From assembly GCA_016281275.1 (NCBI GenBank), contig JAEEIH010000191.1, positions 1 to 40,600 of the forward strand: 40,600 nt of DNA. Direction: 5' to 3'. This document shows, piece by piece, positions 24,156 through 33,843 of this stretch (its first letter is position 1; every line of letters begins with the position of its first letter). Below the pieces are notes generated by a model that was not told the origin of the DNA, did no database searches, and saw only the letters and a program-made list of their open reading frames with translations. The position numbers and the translations under genes were made by a program. This DNA comes from Lachnospiraceae bacterium. Lineage in GTDB: Bacteria; Bacillota; Clostridia; Lachnospirales; Lachnospiraceae.

Positions 24156-26189
24156 TCAAACGATCCTTTTAAACATTTTTTCCATTTCGCTTTTTGTTAT
24201 ACTGATGAATATGGGGCGTCCGTGAGGACAATTAAACGGATCCTTTGCTCTTAAAAGCTCCTCAATGAGCTCTTTGGCTTCCGCCTTTGAAATACACGAA
24301 TTTCCCTTTATAGCCGCTTTACATGCGCGTGTGGCCAGCTTTTCGCGAAGTGACAAAGTCTTCTCTTTGTCAAATGTTTTGTCAACCATGTCGTTAAGGA
24401 ATTCGAGGAAAAGATCTTTGGGGTCAACGCCATGATCCTGCATCGGAACTGCAGTCAGAATGTATTCCCTGCCTCCGTAGTTTTCAATCTCGAATCCAAG
24501 CTGACTGAATGTGCTCATATTGTTTTCCAGACATTCCGCTTCTTTTGCGTTGAGAGAAACACAAACTCCGGGCATGAGGATCTGTGGAGTGCAAAGTTCT
24601 TCGGAAGCCATTCCCATAAATTTTTCATATAGTATCTTTTCGTGAGCGGCATGCTGGTCAATGAAGAAAACTTCGTCTCCGTGAGAAATGAGCCAGTATG
24701 TTTCGAAAACCTGTCCGATGATCGTGTATTCCCGGTTAAGGTTGTCCTTAAAACTTTCTTTGGTTTCTTCCTTTACATCGCCCGTTTCCGCGTCAAGACT
24801 GAATTGAGGCGCGTTTTTGTAAAGCGTATTTCCGTTAGGATCCGAAGAAGCGTACTTGTTGTCGAGAAAGAATCCTTTTTCTTCAATGTTCAATTGTTTT
24901 ATTCCGCTCTCTGATGCGCTGTTGTTCGGTTGATTTTTGGGATTTTCCGTATTGGCGTCATTCGGCCGATCATCAAGATCATATTCTTTTTCACAAATGA
25001 TTTTTGATACGTATTCGTCGTCTTCAAAGCCGAGCGCTTTATCGATTTCATTTATCGTCGAATCCGGAGTTTTTTTGTTGTCTGCGGTTGTATGTACTTG
25101 GTTTGATGTAAGGGGGGCATCGGCAGAATGTAAACCATTGTTTGTTAGGGTTGGGGGATATGCGCTTTTGAACGGCTTATAAGAGGACTCTTCAAGAGCC
25201 TTCGGAACCGTTGTCGTATTCTCCAGTGAACTTTTTACGGCATGATATACAACATCATAAACATCGACCGAATCTTTAAAGCGGACTTCGAGCTTGGCGG
25301 GGTGAACATTTATATCGACAAGCTCATTGTCGACCTTCAGGAACAGAACGGTAAAAGGATATTTATGCTGCATGAGGAACGGCGCATATGCATCTTCAAT
25401 GGCTTTTGTAACAGTTTTATTTCTGATGTACCTGCCGTTAACATAATAGAATTCATCGGATCTGTTTGCGCGCGCAACAATGGGCTTAGCGATAAACCCG
25501 CTTACACGCAGCGGTCCTTCTCCGCTTTCGACCGGAACAAGGTTTTCGCTCATCTCACGTCCGTACATCGAATAAATAATATCCTTAATGTGCCCGTTTC
25601 CGTTTGAAAAGAAAACGGAACGACCGTTGCTTATGAGCCTGAAAGATATTCCGGGATTTGCGATAGCTGTTTTTTCGATAACATCGCTGCAATATGCTGT
25701 TTCGGTTGCGGCAGATTTGAGGAATTTTCTTCTTGCGGGAATCTTTAAGAATAAATCTTTGACAATGATCGTTGTTCCGTCGGGAGCTCCGACATCGTTA
25801 ACTTCGTCGGATTTCCCCGGTTCGTAATGAGCACCGAGTAGCGAATTTTTTTCTTTTGTAATGATCGATGTTTCGGAAACGCTTGCTATGCTTGCAAGAG
25901 CTTCTCCCCTGAAGCCCAACGTACTTATCCTGAAGAGGTCTGAAGCATTTTTCAATTTGCTCGTCGCATGAGGGAGAAAAGCTTTTTTCAGTTCGCTTTT
26001 TTCAATCCCGCAGCCATTGTCGGTAATCCTTATCAGATCGCTCCCTCCGTTTTTTATTTCAACTGTAACAGAACTAGAAGAAGCGTCGATAGCGTTCTCA
26101 ACAAGCTCTTTAACAACGGACGACGGTCTTTCGATCACTTCTCCCGCAGCTATTCTGTTGATTGTTTCCGTATCAAGTATGTTGATCAT
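24156..26189 (-). CDS. mutL: MutL mismatch-repair protein with endonuclease motif
   Basis: 677 residues. The N-terminal GHKL ATPase shows ENAIDASSS, ITDNGCGI and LGFRGEALASI. A Ser/Asn/Asp-rich linker spans about 330-485. The C-terminal domain has DQHAAHEKILYE (511-522), the metal-binding endonuclease motif of MutL proteins from bacteria without MutH, plus ACR (near 633) and the C-terminal CPHGRP. It should nick the daughter strand after MutS activation. AAAGGA precedes the ATG at 26189; mutS ends 11 bases upstream. Confidence 0.97.
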   Translation of the reverse strand: MINILDTETINRIAAGEVIERPSSVVKELVENAIDASSSSVTVEIKNGGSDLIRITDNGCGIEKSELKKAFLPHATSKLKNASDLFRISTLGFRGEALASIASVSETSIITKEKNSLLGAHYEPGKSDEVNDVGAPDGTTIIVKDLFLKIPARRKFLKSAATETAYCSDVIEKTAIANPGISFRLISNGRSVFFSNGNGHIKDIIYSMYGREMSENLVPVESGEGPLRVSGFIAKPIVARANRSDEFYYVNGRYIRNKTVTKAIEDAYAPFLMQHKYPFTVLFLKVDNELVDINVHPAKLEVRFKDSVDVYDVVYHAVKSSLENTTTVPKALEESSYKPFKSAYPPTLTNNGLHSADAPLTSNQVHTTADNKKTPDSTINEIDKALGFEDDEYVSKIICEKEYDLDDRPNDANTENPKNQPNNSASESGIKQLNIEEKGFFLDNKYASSDPNGNTLYKNAPQFSLDAETGDVKEETKESFKDNLNREYTIIGQVFETYWLISHGDEVFFIDQHAAHEKILYEKFMGMASEELCTPQILMPGVCVSLNAKEAECLENNMSTFSQLGFEIENYGGREYILTAVPMQDHGVDPKDLFLEFLNDMVDKTFDKEKTLSLREKLATRACKAAIKGNSCISKAEAKELIEELLRAKDPFNCPHGRPIFISITKSEMEKMFKRIV

Positions 26190-26200
26190 TCCGATTCCTT

Positions 26201-28894
26201 TCAGTCGATATCTTGTTTGAAACGACTAAGAATGTTCATGCAGTCAAGTGGTGTGAGGGCGGTGATATCGAGCTGCCTGATCTCACTGAGGACTGCATTT
26301 TCTTTTTCCGATAATGACGGTTCACTGTTATCGGAAGCTTCGTTACTGATTGCATCAAACAGGTTAAACTGTCCTTCATCCGGCGAAGAATTACCGCGCC
26401 GTCGTTTGGGAGCAAGATCATTTTCTATCCTGTCTGTGATGGCATCGCTTGCAAGCAGTTTAGTGATCTCTTTTGCTCTTTTGATGATCGATCGCGGAAG
26501 TCCCGCAAGCTTTGCAACCTCGATTCCATAACTTCTGTTTGCACCGCCTCTGATGATCTTACGAAGAAAAACAATGTCTTCTCCGTCTTCTTTTACCGCA
26601 ACGCAGTAATTTATCACGCCTTCGAGACGTCCCTCGAGCTCATTGAGCTCATGATAATGCGTTGCAAACATTGTCTTTGCTCCGATCAGTTTTTTACTGC
26701 ATATATGTTCAAGCACAGCCCAAGCAATGGCCAGTCCGTCAAATGTGCTTGTTCCTCTCCCTATTTCGTCGAGTATGATAAGGCTTTTGGCAGTAGCGTT
26801 TCGGACAATGACAGATACTTCGTTCATCTCCACCATAAAAGTACTCTGACCCGAAGAAAGGTCATCAGATGCTCCGACACGGGTAAATATTCTGTCGACA
26901 ATACCTATATGTGCTTTTTGAGCGGGAACAAAGAATCCGCACTGTGCCATCAGTACAATGAGTGCAGTCTGACGCATGTATGTTGATTTTCCCGCCATGT
27001 TTGGTCCTGTGATAAGCAGTACCCGGCTTGCATTTTCATTGAGCAGACAGTCGTTATCGACAAATTTTTCCCGACCGATTATCTGCTCGATAACAGGGTG
27101 ACGTCCTTCGATGATATCAATCACGCTTCCGTCATCGACTGCGGGTCTTACATATCCGTTCCTTTCGGCAACGAGAGCAATACTGCACATTGCGTCTATT
27201 AGTGCAATGCTGTGTGCAGTCTGCAGAATCCTTGATATGTTATTTGATATGATTTCCCGGATTTCGGTGAAAATATCATATTCGAGCTTAAACAGTCTGT
27301 CTTCCGCGTGCAGGATTTTGTCCTCAAGGTTTTTAAGCTCTTCATTTGTATATCTTTCGGCTCCGGTAAGGGTCTGCTTTCTGACCCAGCTTTTGGGAAC
27401 CATTTCTTTAAACGAATTGGTAACTTCAAAATAATAACCGAAGACCTTGTTGAATTTTATCCTGAGGTTTCTGATACCTGTCGCTTCACGTTCTTTTGAC
27501 TCAAGCTCAAGAACCCAGTTTTTGCCTTCGGTTTTTGCATTCCTCAGGGAATCAACTTCGGAATTAAAACCGGGCTTAATGATACCTCCTTCTTTTATCG
27601 TCAACGGAGCATCTTCACTTATGGCATTATCTGTAAGCTCAAAAAGGTCGTAAAGAGTGTCAAACGATTCGTAAATGTCCTTCAGAATATTGCTGTTAAA
27701 AGCTTTTAAAAGCTCTTTAACGGCCGGCAATGTATAAAGCGAGGAACCGAATGCCTTAAGGTCTCTGGGGGATGCGCTGCGGTAGCTTATGCGTCCGGAA
27801 AGGCGTTCCAGGTCATAAACCGATCCGAGATATTCTCGTATTTCTTCTCTGTCGATCATATTGTTCTTGAGCTCTTCCACACAGTCGAGTCTTTGATTGA
27901 TCTCGTTGGGATCGAGAAGCGGTTGTTCAATAAAATTTCTGAGTAAACGTCCTCCCATTGCTGTACGAGATTTGTCGATCACCCAGAGAAGCGATCCTTT
28001 TTTTCCTTTGTCTCTCATCGTCTCGATAAGTTCAAGATTTCTGCGTGTCGAATTGTCGATTATCATATATCGGCTTCGACTGTATGTTGAAATCTTAGTA
28101 AGGTTTGAAAGATCGTTTTTTTGAGTTTTTTTCAAATAAGCGAACAGGCACGCAGCTGCAGTCGTACCGGAGGGATAATCTGCGCGCATTGCTTCGACTT
28201 CTTCTTTTCCCCCGAAGTGTTCATAAAGATCATCCGGACTGATGCTTTCGTCTTTATCATCAATTACTGTCGGACGAAGATTGCCCGAAGGGTCTATGTC
28301 GTCGAGCGAAAGATCGTTTGTAAGAATATCTTTGTTACATAAAATTTCACGAGGACTGTATTTCGCTGCTTCGTCATGCGCTTCGGATGCGGTACCGCAT
28401 TGCGTAACAAAAAATTCACCGGTGGATATATCGGCAGCGGCAATTCCAAAAGCGCTTTTATCGTAAATAACGCAGATCAGAAACGAATTTGATTTATCGT
28501 CAAGAGCTTCGGCAGACATGTTGGTGCCGGGGGTCACGATTCTGATTACTTCTCTTCTGACAAGTCCTTTGGCAAGAGCAGGGTCCTCTACCTGTTCACA
28601 GATAGCGACCCTGTAGTTTTTTCCGACAAGTCGGGAAAGAAAAGATTCGTAGGAGTGGTAAGGAATTCCGCACATAGCGGCGCGTTTATCCAGACCGCAG
28701 TTTTTTCCCGTAAGGGCAAGCTCGAGTTCGCCGGAAACATTTACCGCATCTTCAAAGAACATCTCATAAAAATCACCGAGCCTGTAAAAAAGGATACAAT
28801 CATGGTATTCATCTTTTATGGATTTATACTGTTCCATCAGAGGAGACAACTGCTTGTCTCTGATATCATCCAGTCGTGTATAGAACTCTTCCAT
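26201..28894 (-). CDS. mutS: MutS mismatch-recognition ATPase
   Basis: 897 residues. The mismatch-reading FYE (42-44, in RLGDFYEMF) is present, as are Walker A GPNMAGKST (630-638), the DDLSSGQSTFMVEM block and Walker B LIILDEIGRGTSTFDG (705-720). QFNLF (842-846) near the C-terminus fits the beta-clamp-binding motif. MutS finds mismatches and loads MutL. It begins three bases after the membrane MutS-like gene, with GGAAGG inside that gene's end, so the two are co-translated. Confidence 0.97.
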   Translation of the reverse strand: MEEFYTRLDDIRDKQLSPLMEQYKSIKDEYHDCILFYRLGDFYEMFFEDAVNVSGELELALTGKNCGLDKRAAMCGIPYHSYESFLSRLVGKNYRVAICEQVEDPALAKGLVRREVIRIVTPGTNMSAEALDDKSNSFLICVIYDKSAFGIAAADISTGEFFVTQCGTASEAHDEAAKYSPREILCNKDILTNDLSLDDIDPSGNLRPTVIDDKDESISPDDLYEHFGGKEEVEAMRADYPSGTTAAACLFAYLKKTQKNDLSNLTKISTYSRSRYMIIDNSTRRNLELIETMRDKGKKGSLLWVIDKSRTAMGGRLLRNFIEQPLLDPNEINQRLDCVEELKNNMIDREEIREYLGSVYDLERLSGRISYRSASPRDLKAFGSSLYTLPAVKELLKAFNSNILKDIYESFDTLYDLFELTDNAISEDAPLTIKEGGIIKPGFNSEVDSLRNAKTEGKNWVLELESKEREATGIRNLRIKFNKVFGYYFEVTNSFKEMVPKSWVRKQTLTGAERYTNEELKNLEDKILHAEDRLFKLEYDIFTEIREIISNNISRILQTAHSIALIDAMCSIALVAERNGYVRPAVDDGSVIDIIEGRHPVIEQIIGREKFVDNDCLLNENASRVLLITGPNMAGKSTYMRQTALIVLMAQCGFFVPAQKAHIGIVDRIFTRVGASDDLSSGQSTFMVEMNEVSVIVRNATAKSLIILDEIGRGTSTFDGLAIAWAVLEHICSKKLIGAKTMFATHYHELNELEGRLEGVINYCVAVKEDGEDIVFLRKIIRGGANRSYGIEVAKLAGLPRSIIKRAKEITKLLASDAITDRIENDLAPKRRRGNSSPDEGQFNLFDAISNEASDNSEPSLSEKENAVLSEIRQLDITALTPLDCMNILSRFKQDID

Positions 28895-28897
28895 GGG

Positions 28898-30565
28898 TTA
28901 ATATACCTTCCATTCGTTGGTGCTCAGATAATTCTGAGCCATTTGTGTTGCGCTTTCGATTATTTCATCAGGATACCCGAGGATTGAAAGCAGCTTAATG
29001 GCATTTCGAGTAACCGCACGACCGTCACGAAGCGTATAATCAAAAATCACCTCGTTTTCACTTACTTGTTCTTCAAAGTGGTAGTTTTTGTAGTAATTCT
29101 CAAGAATGAACGTTAATTCAATATCATGCGTGGCAGCGAAGCAAAGTGATTTTGATGTGGCAAGAGACAAAAGAATCCTTGATGAAGCTGCGATTCTTTC
29201 GAGCGTATTTGTACCCTTTAAAACTTCGTCTATGAAAACAAGGAGTGGAACCTCTTCGTTCATTCTTTCTATAATTCTTTTGAGAGATCTGATCTCAACT
29301 ATATAATAACTCTGACCGCCGATAATATCGTCCTTAAGCGCCATGGATGACATGACGTTAAAGAAAGTAGTCTCAAAGCTTTTAGCAAGAGCCGTATATA
29401 CAGTTTGTGAAAGGATCTGATTTATGGCTACCGTTTTTAGAAAAGTTGACTTGCCCGATGCGTTGGAACCGGTAAGCAGAACACTCATATCTGTGGAAAA
29501 AGAAGAAGGTATGGGTTCTTCAATAAGCGGATGATACATTCCGTCCGCCGATATTTTCTTTTCGGATTTAAACACAGGCTCGCAGTTACGGCCCATAAGC
29601 TCTCTGAATGAAGCAACGGCGATCATGCTGTCAAGCAGACCGACTGTTTCAAAAATCTCAAAAAAGTATTTCTCTTTGTTAAGAAACGTTTTGTACATGA
29701 GATTGAATTTGATCAGATCGAGATGAAAAATCATGCGTAAATAATCAAGCATTATCTGAGCCAGATCCGAAGAATTCGTTGAAGACGACGAAACAAGCCA
29801 TGCTCCGTGACGCATGCCGCTGAATTGCTTGATACATTCCTTTAATCTGTCGATATAAGGCTTGATATCTTCGTTTTTAACACCGTTCGTCATTGCTTTT
29901 GCGGAATCGAGCGACCTCACTATGAAACCGATGATAACAAAGAAATTCTCAACCTTGGTCTTGTATTTGAAATATGTGATGATATTTATGAACAGCATCA
30001 GAATCGTGGCTATGATACCGAAAGGCGGGTTTATAAAGATATATGCGACAGCAAGCGCAAATAGAAAATCAAGGAAAAAATGGATGCCTGCGCCTTCAAG
30101 AACGGCGTTTTTAAGACTGCCCATATATTCGAACACGGAAATCTTTTTCATGATACCCATGCTTGCAAAGCGCATGGACAATTCATTACGAAGCTGTTTA
30201 TCTCCCGCGAATATGTTTATGAGCTTACCTCGTTCCTTTAATTTATCCTGTGAAATTTCGGGTCTGCGAAGAAGCGCATAAAGATATTCCTCGCCATATG
30301 CACTGTTACAGGAATTCATCAGTTTATAGACATTGTCCATATTGAGGTCGTTCCATGTGATATCGTCGATATCATACAGAGTGGAATGCTCTTTGTAATA
30401 ATACTTGAGCGATTCCGCTTTCTCTGAATTCATGTTTTTGTCCGGTATTTTGCCGTACGCATAATCAGCTCTTGCAAGGAGCTTTTTTAACATATTCTTT
30501 TTGTCGTAAATTCCTTTTATAAAAAGAATGATAACGACTGCGAGCACAATGAGTGCCACTTCCAT
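28898..30565 (-). CDS. Membrane-anchored MutS-family ATPase
   Basis: 555 residues from the ATG at 30565 (GGAGG eight bases upstream; a start 12 codons earlier lacks one). An N-terminal membrane segment (about 3-18) and two more (about 162-178 and 181-198) are unlike true MutS. The C-terminal MutS domain V has Walker A GSNASGKST (366-374), a DDIIGGQSYYIVEI block and Walker B VFIDEVLKGTN (443-453). The mismatch-binding, connector and clamp domains of MutS are missing, although a lever/core-like helical region (about 230-330) is present. The role is unknown; it is first in the mutS-mutL-miaA operon, so a link to DNA repair or to a membrane checkpoint is possible but not shown. Confidence 0.8.
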   Translation of the reverse strand: MEVALIVLAVVIILFIKGIYDKKNMLKKLLARADYAYGKIPDKNMNSEKAESLKYYYKEHSTLYDIDDITWNDLNMDNVYKLMNSCNSAYGEEYLYALLRRPEISQDKLKERGKLINIFAGDKQLRNELSMRFASMGIMKKISVFEYMGSLKNAVLEGAGIHFFLDFLFALAVAYIFINPPFGIIATILMLFINIITYFKYKTKVENFFVIIGFIVRSLDSAKAMTNGVKNEDIKPYIDRLKECIKQFSGMRHGAWLVSSSSTNSSDLAQIMLDYLRMIFHLDLIKFNLMYKTFLNKEKYFFEIFETVGLLDSMIAVASFRELMGRNCEPVFKSEKKISADGMYHPLIEEPIPSSFSTDMSVLLTGSNASGKSTFLKTVAINQILSQTVYTALAKSFETTFFNVMSSMALKDDIIGGQSYYIVEIRSLKRIIERMNEEVPLLVFIDEVLKGTNTLERIAASSRILLSLATSKSLCFAATHDIELTFILENYYKNYHFEEQVSENEVIFDYTLRDGRAVTRNAIKLLSILGYPDEIIESATQMAQNYLSTNEWKVY

Positions 30566-30676
30566 GGTCGTATCCTCCAGGTATGAAAGCTTTTTTATCA
30601 CCGCGCGAATGCGTTGGGTAAATTTGCGGTTTTATATAATAAACATGTCTTTTGTATATATAAAAACCTGCACATA

Positions 30677-30705
30677 ATAATAAAAGTTTAATGGAAAAAT
30701 GTCAA
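30677..30705 (-). promoter_or_regulatory. Promoter of the MutS-like/mutS/mutL/miaA operon
   Basis: Minus strand TTGACA (30700-30705) and TATTAT (30677-30682), spacer 17. The leader is about 105 bases long and AT-rich. Confidence 0.75.
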
Positions 30706-30722
30706 CAAACAAGCTTTGACAC

Positions 30723-30755
30723 AAAAAAGGGACAGATATCTTCCGATTCCGTCCC
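30723..30755 (-). terminator. Terminator after the NlpC/P60 gene
   Basis: Minus-strand stem of eight pairs (GGGACGGA with TCTGTCCC, one G-U), 11-base loop, then six T residues (30723-30728). A strong intrinsic terminator about 40 bases after the stop at 30797. Confidence 0.85.
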
Positions 30756-30796
30756 GAAGAAAAAAATAAAAAATCGATAAAAATACAGCGCTTCAA

Positions 30797-31912
30797 TCAA
30801 TCAAGAAAATTCTTGATCATTGTAACCTTCATGCAGTCAATATCGGATATGACAACGCCACCCGCATTACTGCTCTCGTGGATAATCTTACCACCGCCGA
30901 GATAGATTGCCACATGACTTACACGACCGCTCTTGAGGCTGTAATAAACAAGATCACCGGGCTTAGCGTCTTCGTACTTAACTTTACGACCCGACAAAGA
31001 AGCTGCCTGAGAACTGGAAGAACGACCTGCTGTGCTTTCAAGATCAAATCCGCATTTGGAGAAAACTGCGCAACAGAAGCCGGAGCAATCAGCACCCTTT
31101 GTAAGGCTCTTGCCGCTCCAAACATATTTGAGACCGAGATGTTTTTTGGCCTCGGTGATGATAGACGCTCTCAAAGCCGTAACATTCTTAACACCGATAT
31201 CTCCGACTACGTCTTCAACGGTACATCCGTAAACAAGATTCCTGCCGACTGTGACATATTTTTTAAGTATATAGCAAGGGGAGTCGTTATAAATAACGGT
31301 AACCCATTCCGATTTGTCATCACCGAGAACGATCTGGTTTGTCTTGCTGACATTAACAGACATACCCTTGTACAGAGTGTCAACAATATTATCCTTGGAA
31401 TTCATGGAAGGAGTACATCTGAGATTGACTGCTCCGGAATTGACTGTCGCCTGTATCGGTGCGATTTCATCAATCTTGGCTTTGGCAGCGATACCTCTGT
31501 AGAGATATTCCGTAGCAACATAACCCTCCACATCGCCCGAGGTGATCTTTACAAAGCCGTACTGGGGATCGGAAACAACATAACAGATGCCGTTCTTGGG
31601 AAGATAACCGATTATTTCCGAATCCGTCGTGGCATCCTTACGAATGTTAAGAAATGAATCGACTTTAGCAAATGCTGCATTATCGGGAAGCGAAAGATCG
31701 TTGGAAAGAAGTGTTGATACAAATGCGTCCTCATCCTCAATGATGATTTCGTCGGCGTTTTTGTAGAAGTTATCGATAACGTAAGATGCTCCGCAAAGAG
31801 ATGTCTCTCCTTTGATCACATCAGCACGCACAACAGTAACGCCCATGAAAAGAATCATGGCGCCCGTTGCTATTAAAAGATATGCAATCTTTTTACATAC
31901 TGATTTGAACAT
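30797..31912 (-). CDS. Secreted SH3b and NlpC/P60 peptidoglycan hydrolase
   Basis: 371 residues. Signal peptide 1-30 (ends near VVRA). Two bacterial SH3 domains (about 80-138 and 150-222) bind wall peptides. The NlpC/P60 domain (about 248-371) has catalytic Cys276 (GADCSGF), His333 (RVSHVAIY) and a third polar residue at His345 (KIIHES). It cleaves stem peptides, usually between D-gamma-Glu and the diamino acid. The gene stands alone between a consensus promoter and a strong terminator. A WalR-type box lies in its leader, which fits wall-hydrolase regulation. GAGG precedes the ATG at 31912. Confidence 0.93.
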   Translation of the reverse strand: MFKSVCKKIAYLLIATGAMILFMGVTVVRADVIKGETSLCGASYVIDNFYKNADEIIIEDEDAFVSTLLSNDLSLPDNAAFAKVDSFLNIRKDATTDSEIIGYLPKNGICYVVSDPQYGFVKITSGDVEGYVATEYLYRGIAAKAKIDEIAPIQATVNSGAVNLRCTPSMNSKDNIVDTLYKGMSVNVSKTNQIVLGDDKSEWVTVIYNDSPCYILKKYVTVGRNLVYGCTVEDVVGDIGVKNVTALRASIITEAKKHLGLKYVWSGKSLTKGADCSGFCCAVFSKCGFDLESTAGRSSSSQAASLSGRKVKYEDAKPGDLVYYSLKSGRVSHVAIYLGGGKIIHESSNAGGVVISDIDCMKVTMIKNFLD

Positions 31913-31942
31913 CTTTCAACCTCGCATTTCAAACAACACAAT

Positions 31943-31959
31943 TGTTACGAAAATGTTAC
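31943..31959 (+). promoter_or_regulatory. WalR (YycF) box in the NlpC/P60 leader
   Basis: TGTTAC-N5-TGTTAC matches the published WalR consensus TGTWAH-N5-TGTWAH at every position. The box sits at about +7 to +23 relative to the predicted start, on the plus strand while the gene is on the minus strand. Downstream placement is the layout of WalR-repressed genes in Bacillus. The family match is exact; binding is inferred. Confidence 0.65.
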
Positions 31960-31972
31960 GATAGCAAGTCAG

Positions 31973-32001
31973 ATTATATACCCGATTTCATTATATGTCA
32001 A
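31973..32001 (-). promoter_or_regulatory. Perfect consensus promoter of the NlpC/P60 gene
   Basis: Minus strand TTGACA (31996-32001) and TATAAT (31973-31978) with exactly 17 bases between. Predicted start near 31966, 54-base leader. Confidence 0.85.
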
Positions 32002-32083
32002 CAAAATCTTAAAGAAATCCTTATAGAATCAGTATTCTTCAAAATTCTCATTCGCATTTTGTGATTATTGAAGTTATGGAACT

Positions 32084-33097
32084 TCACCATTCAACATTAT
32101 CATGTTCTTTTGTTTTATCTCGCATGAACAAATCTGAAACCGCCTGAAGTGCAGGTTTTTTGTCGAAAAGAATGTAATTGACCTGCTCAATGATGGGCAT
32201 TTCCACTTCGTATTTTTTCGCCAGACCCAGCGCTGCTTTGGCACAGAATACACCCTCGACTACCTGCTTTACTTCTTTCATGGCTTCATCGGCCGACATT
32301 CCTTTTCCGATTAGGTAACCCGCATTCCAGTTACGGCTGTGATGCGATGTTGCCGTAACAAAAAGATCTCCGATTCCGGAAAGGCCGCAAAGAGTTTCGA
32401 GCCTGCATCCCATTTTTGTTCCGAGTCTGCTGATTTCGGCAATGCCCCGCGTCATAAGTGCTGCTTTTGTATTGTCTCCGAAACCCAGTCCGTCGGAAAT
32501 ACCTGCGGCAAGGGCTATTACGTTTTTTATGGAACCTCCCAGACCAACACCGATGATATCGTTGCTGGTGTAAACTCTGAAACGATCTGTCATGAAAACA
32601 TCCTGAATGAATGTCGCAGTTTCACGTGTCCTTGAAGCTACCACCACCGTTGTGGGAATCAGTCTTGATACCTCCTCGGCATGACTCGGACCCGAAAGCA
32701 CACTGTTATCGGCCTGGGGGATTTCATCGTCGATCACTTCAAGAAGCGTTTTCAGTGTAGATTCTTCTATACCTTTAGCAACGTTTACTGTTTTTGCTCC
32801 GGATTTAATATACGGGCTTGCTTTCTTTGCGACACGACGAACAAACGGTGAAGCAACGGCAAAAACGACAAGAGAAGGATCGTTTTTGGTGAGAGCTTCT
32901 TCCAAATCGTTCGTTAGTCTGACAGAATCGGGAAGCACTGCTCCCGGCAAGTTTTTTATCTCCTTGCGGTTTTTCATAAGATCTTGTATTTCGGTTGTCT
33001 CATCCGTAGACCAGAGACAAACATCCAAATCCTTGCCTGCAAGCAGGATCGATAGAGCGATGCCCCATGTACCCGCGCCAAGAACTGATATAGTCAT
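32084..33097 (-). CDS. gpsA: NAD(P)-dependent glycerol-3-phosphate dehydrogenase
   Basis: 337 residues. The dinucleotide loop LGAGTWGIAL is at the N-terminus; the VNVAKGIE, LSGPSHAEEV and GGSIKNVIALAAGISDG (catalytic Lys) blocks are standard. It reduces dihydroxyacetone phosphate to glycerol-3-phosphate, the backbone for PlsY, encoded just upstream. GAGG before the ATG at 33097. Confidence 0.97.
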   Translation of the reverse strand: MTISVLGAGTWGIALSILLAGKDLDVCLWSTDETTEIQDLMKNRKEIKNLPGAVLPDSVRLTNDLEEALTKNDPSLVVFAVASPFVRRVAKKASPYIKSGAKTVNVAKGIEESTLKTLLEVIDDEIPQADNSVLSGPSHAEEVSRLIPTTVVVASRTRETATFIQDVFMTDRFRVYTSNDIIGVGLGGSIKNVIALAAGISDGLGFGDNTKAALMTRGIAEISRLGTKMGCRLETLCGLSGIGDLFVTATSHHSRNWNAGYLIGKGMSADEAMKEVKQVVEGVFCAKAALGLAKKYEVEMPIIEQVNYILFDKKPALQAVSDLFMRDKTKEHDNVEW

Positions 33098-33152
33098 TTT
33101 TTCTACCTCGCAATATGTTTAGTGATATTATGTGCCATTAAAGCTTAAATTT

Positions 33153-33809
33153 TTATTCGGCTTTGTTTTCAGACCCGTTATTAATTTTTACTCTCTGTCC
33201 TATTTTGTTTTCTTCGCCTTTGATAAGACGTTTTATATTTTTTCTGTGCATGATGAATGCCGAAACCGTATAAAGACAAGATACTGCGATAAGCCACGGA
33301 TAATATGCGTCATCACTGAGCCTTACTATAACCCATGCGGGAATTATAAGCGAAAGGATGAGCGAACCTATCGAAACATATTTTGTGATAAGAACTATTG
33401 CTCCGAACACAACGATGCCTACAGGAATGATCAGAAAATCGAGACCTGAGCAAACGCCTGCCGTGACAGCGATGCCTTTCCCACCCTTAAATTTGAGCCA
33501 AACCGGAAAGTTATGTCCGAGTACACACGCAAATCCGTAGATAAGAATCGTCAGATGCATGTATGGCTTGTCGTCGAAGATACAAAATCTCATGATCAAT
33601 ATCGGAATAAGTGCTTTTAAATAATCTCCGAGAAATGTAATTATTCCGCCGACTCTTCCGACCGTACGGAAAGCGTTTGTTGTTCCCGAATTGCCGCTTC
33701 CGTAATTTCTTATATCGATATGATTGAACTTTCCGACAATATAGCCGAAAGGGATTGACCCGAAAAGATATCCCGCAACAATTAAGCATATCACGAGCCA
33801 TGCATTCAT
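33153..33809 (-). CDS. plsY: Glycerol-3-phosphate acyltransferase PlsY
   Basis: 218 residues with five membrane segments. The SIPFGYIVGK, GSGNSGTTNAFRTVG and LKFKGGKGIAVTAG loops are the three PlsY motifs. It acylates glycerol-3-phosphate with acyl-phosphate as donor. The Lys/Asn-rich tail after the last segment (about 200-218) is cytoplasmic. GGAGG before the ATG at 33809. Confidence 0.96.
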   Translation of the reverse strand: MNAWLVICLIVAGYLFGSIPFGYIVGKFNHIDIRNYGSGNSGTTNAFRTVGRVGGIITFLGDYLKALIPILIMRFCIFDDKPYMHLTILIYGFACVLGHNFPVWLKFKGGKGIAVTAGVCSGLDFLIIPVGIVVFGAIVLITKYVSIGSLILSLIIPAWVIVRLSDDAYYPWLIAVSCLYTVSAFIMHRKNIKRLIKGEENKIGQRVKINNGSENKAE

Positions 33810-33843
33810 TTTATGTGCCTCCGGAAGAAATATATAAATCCTT

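Noticed and set aside
30878-31657. A long plus-strand open frame of 259 codons opposite the NlpC/P60 gene
   Set aside because: It is antisense to a clear NlpC/P60 protein, has no ribosome site or domain, and results from codon bias.
32069-32086. Perfect 7-bp hairpin over the gpsA stop
   Set aside because: No U-tract after it; could be an mRNA end-stabiliser, not supported as a terminator.
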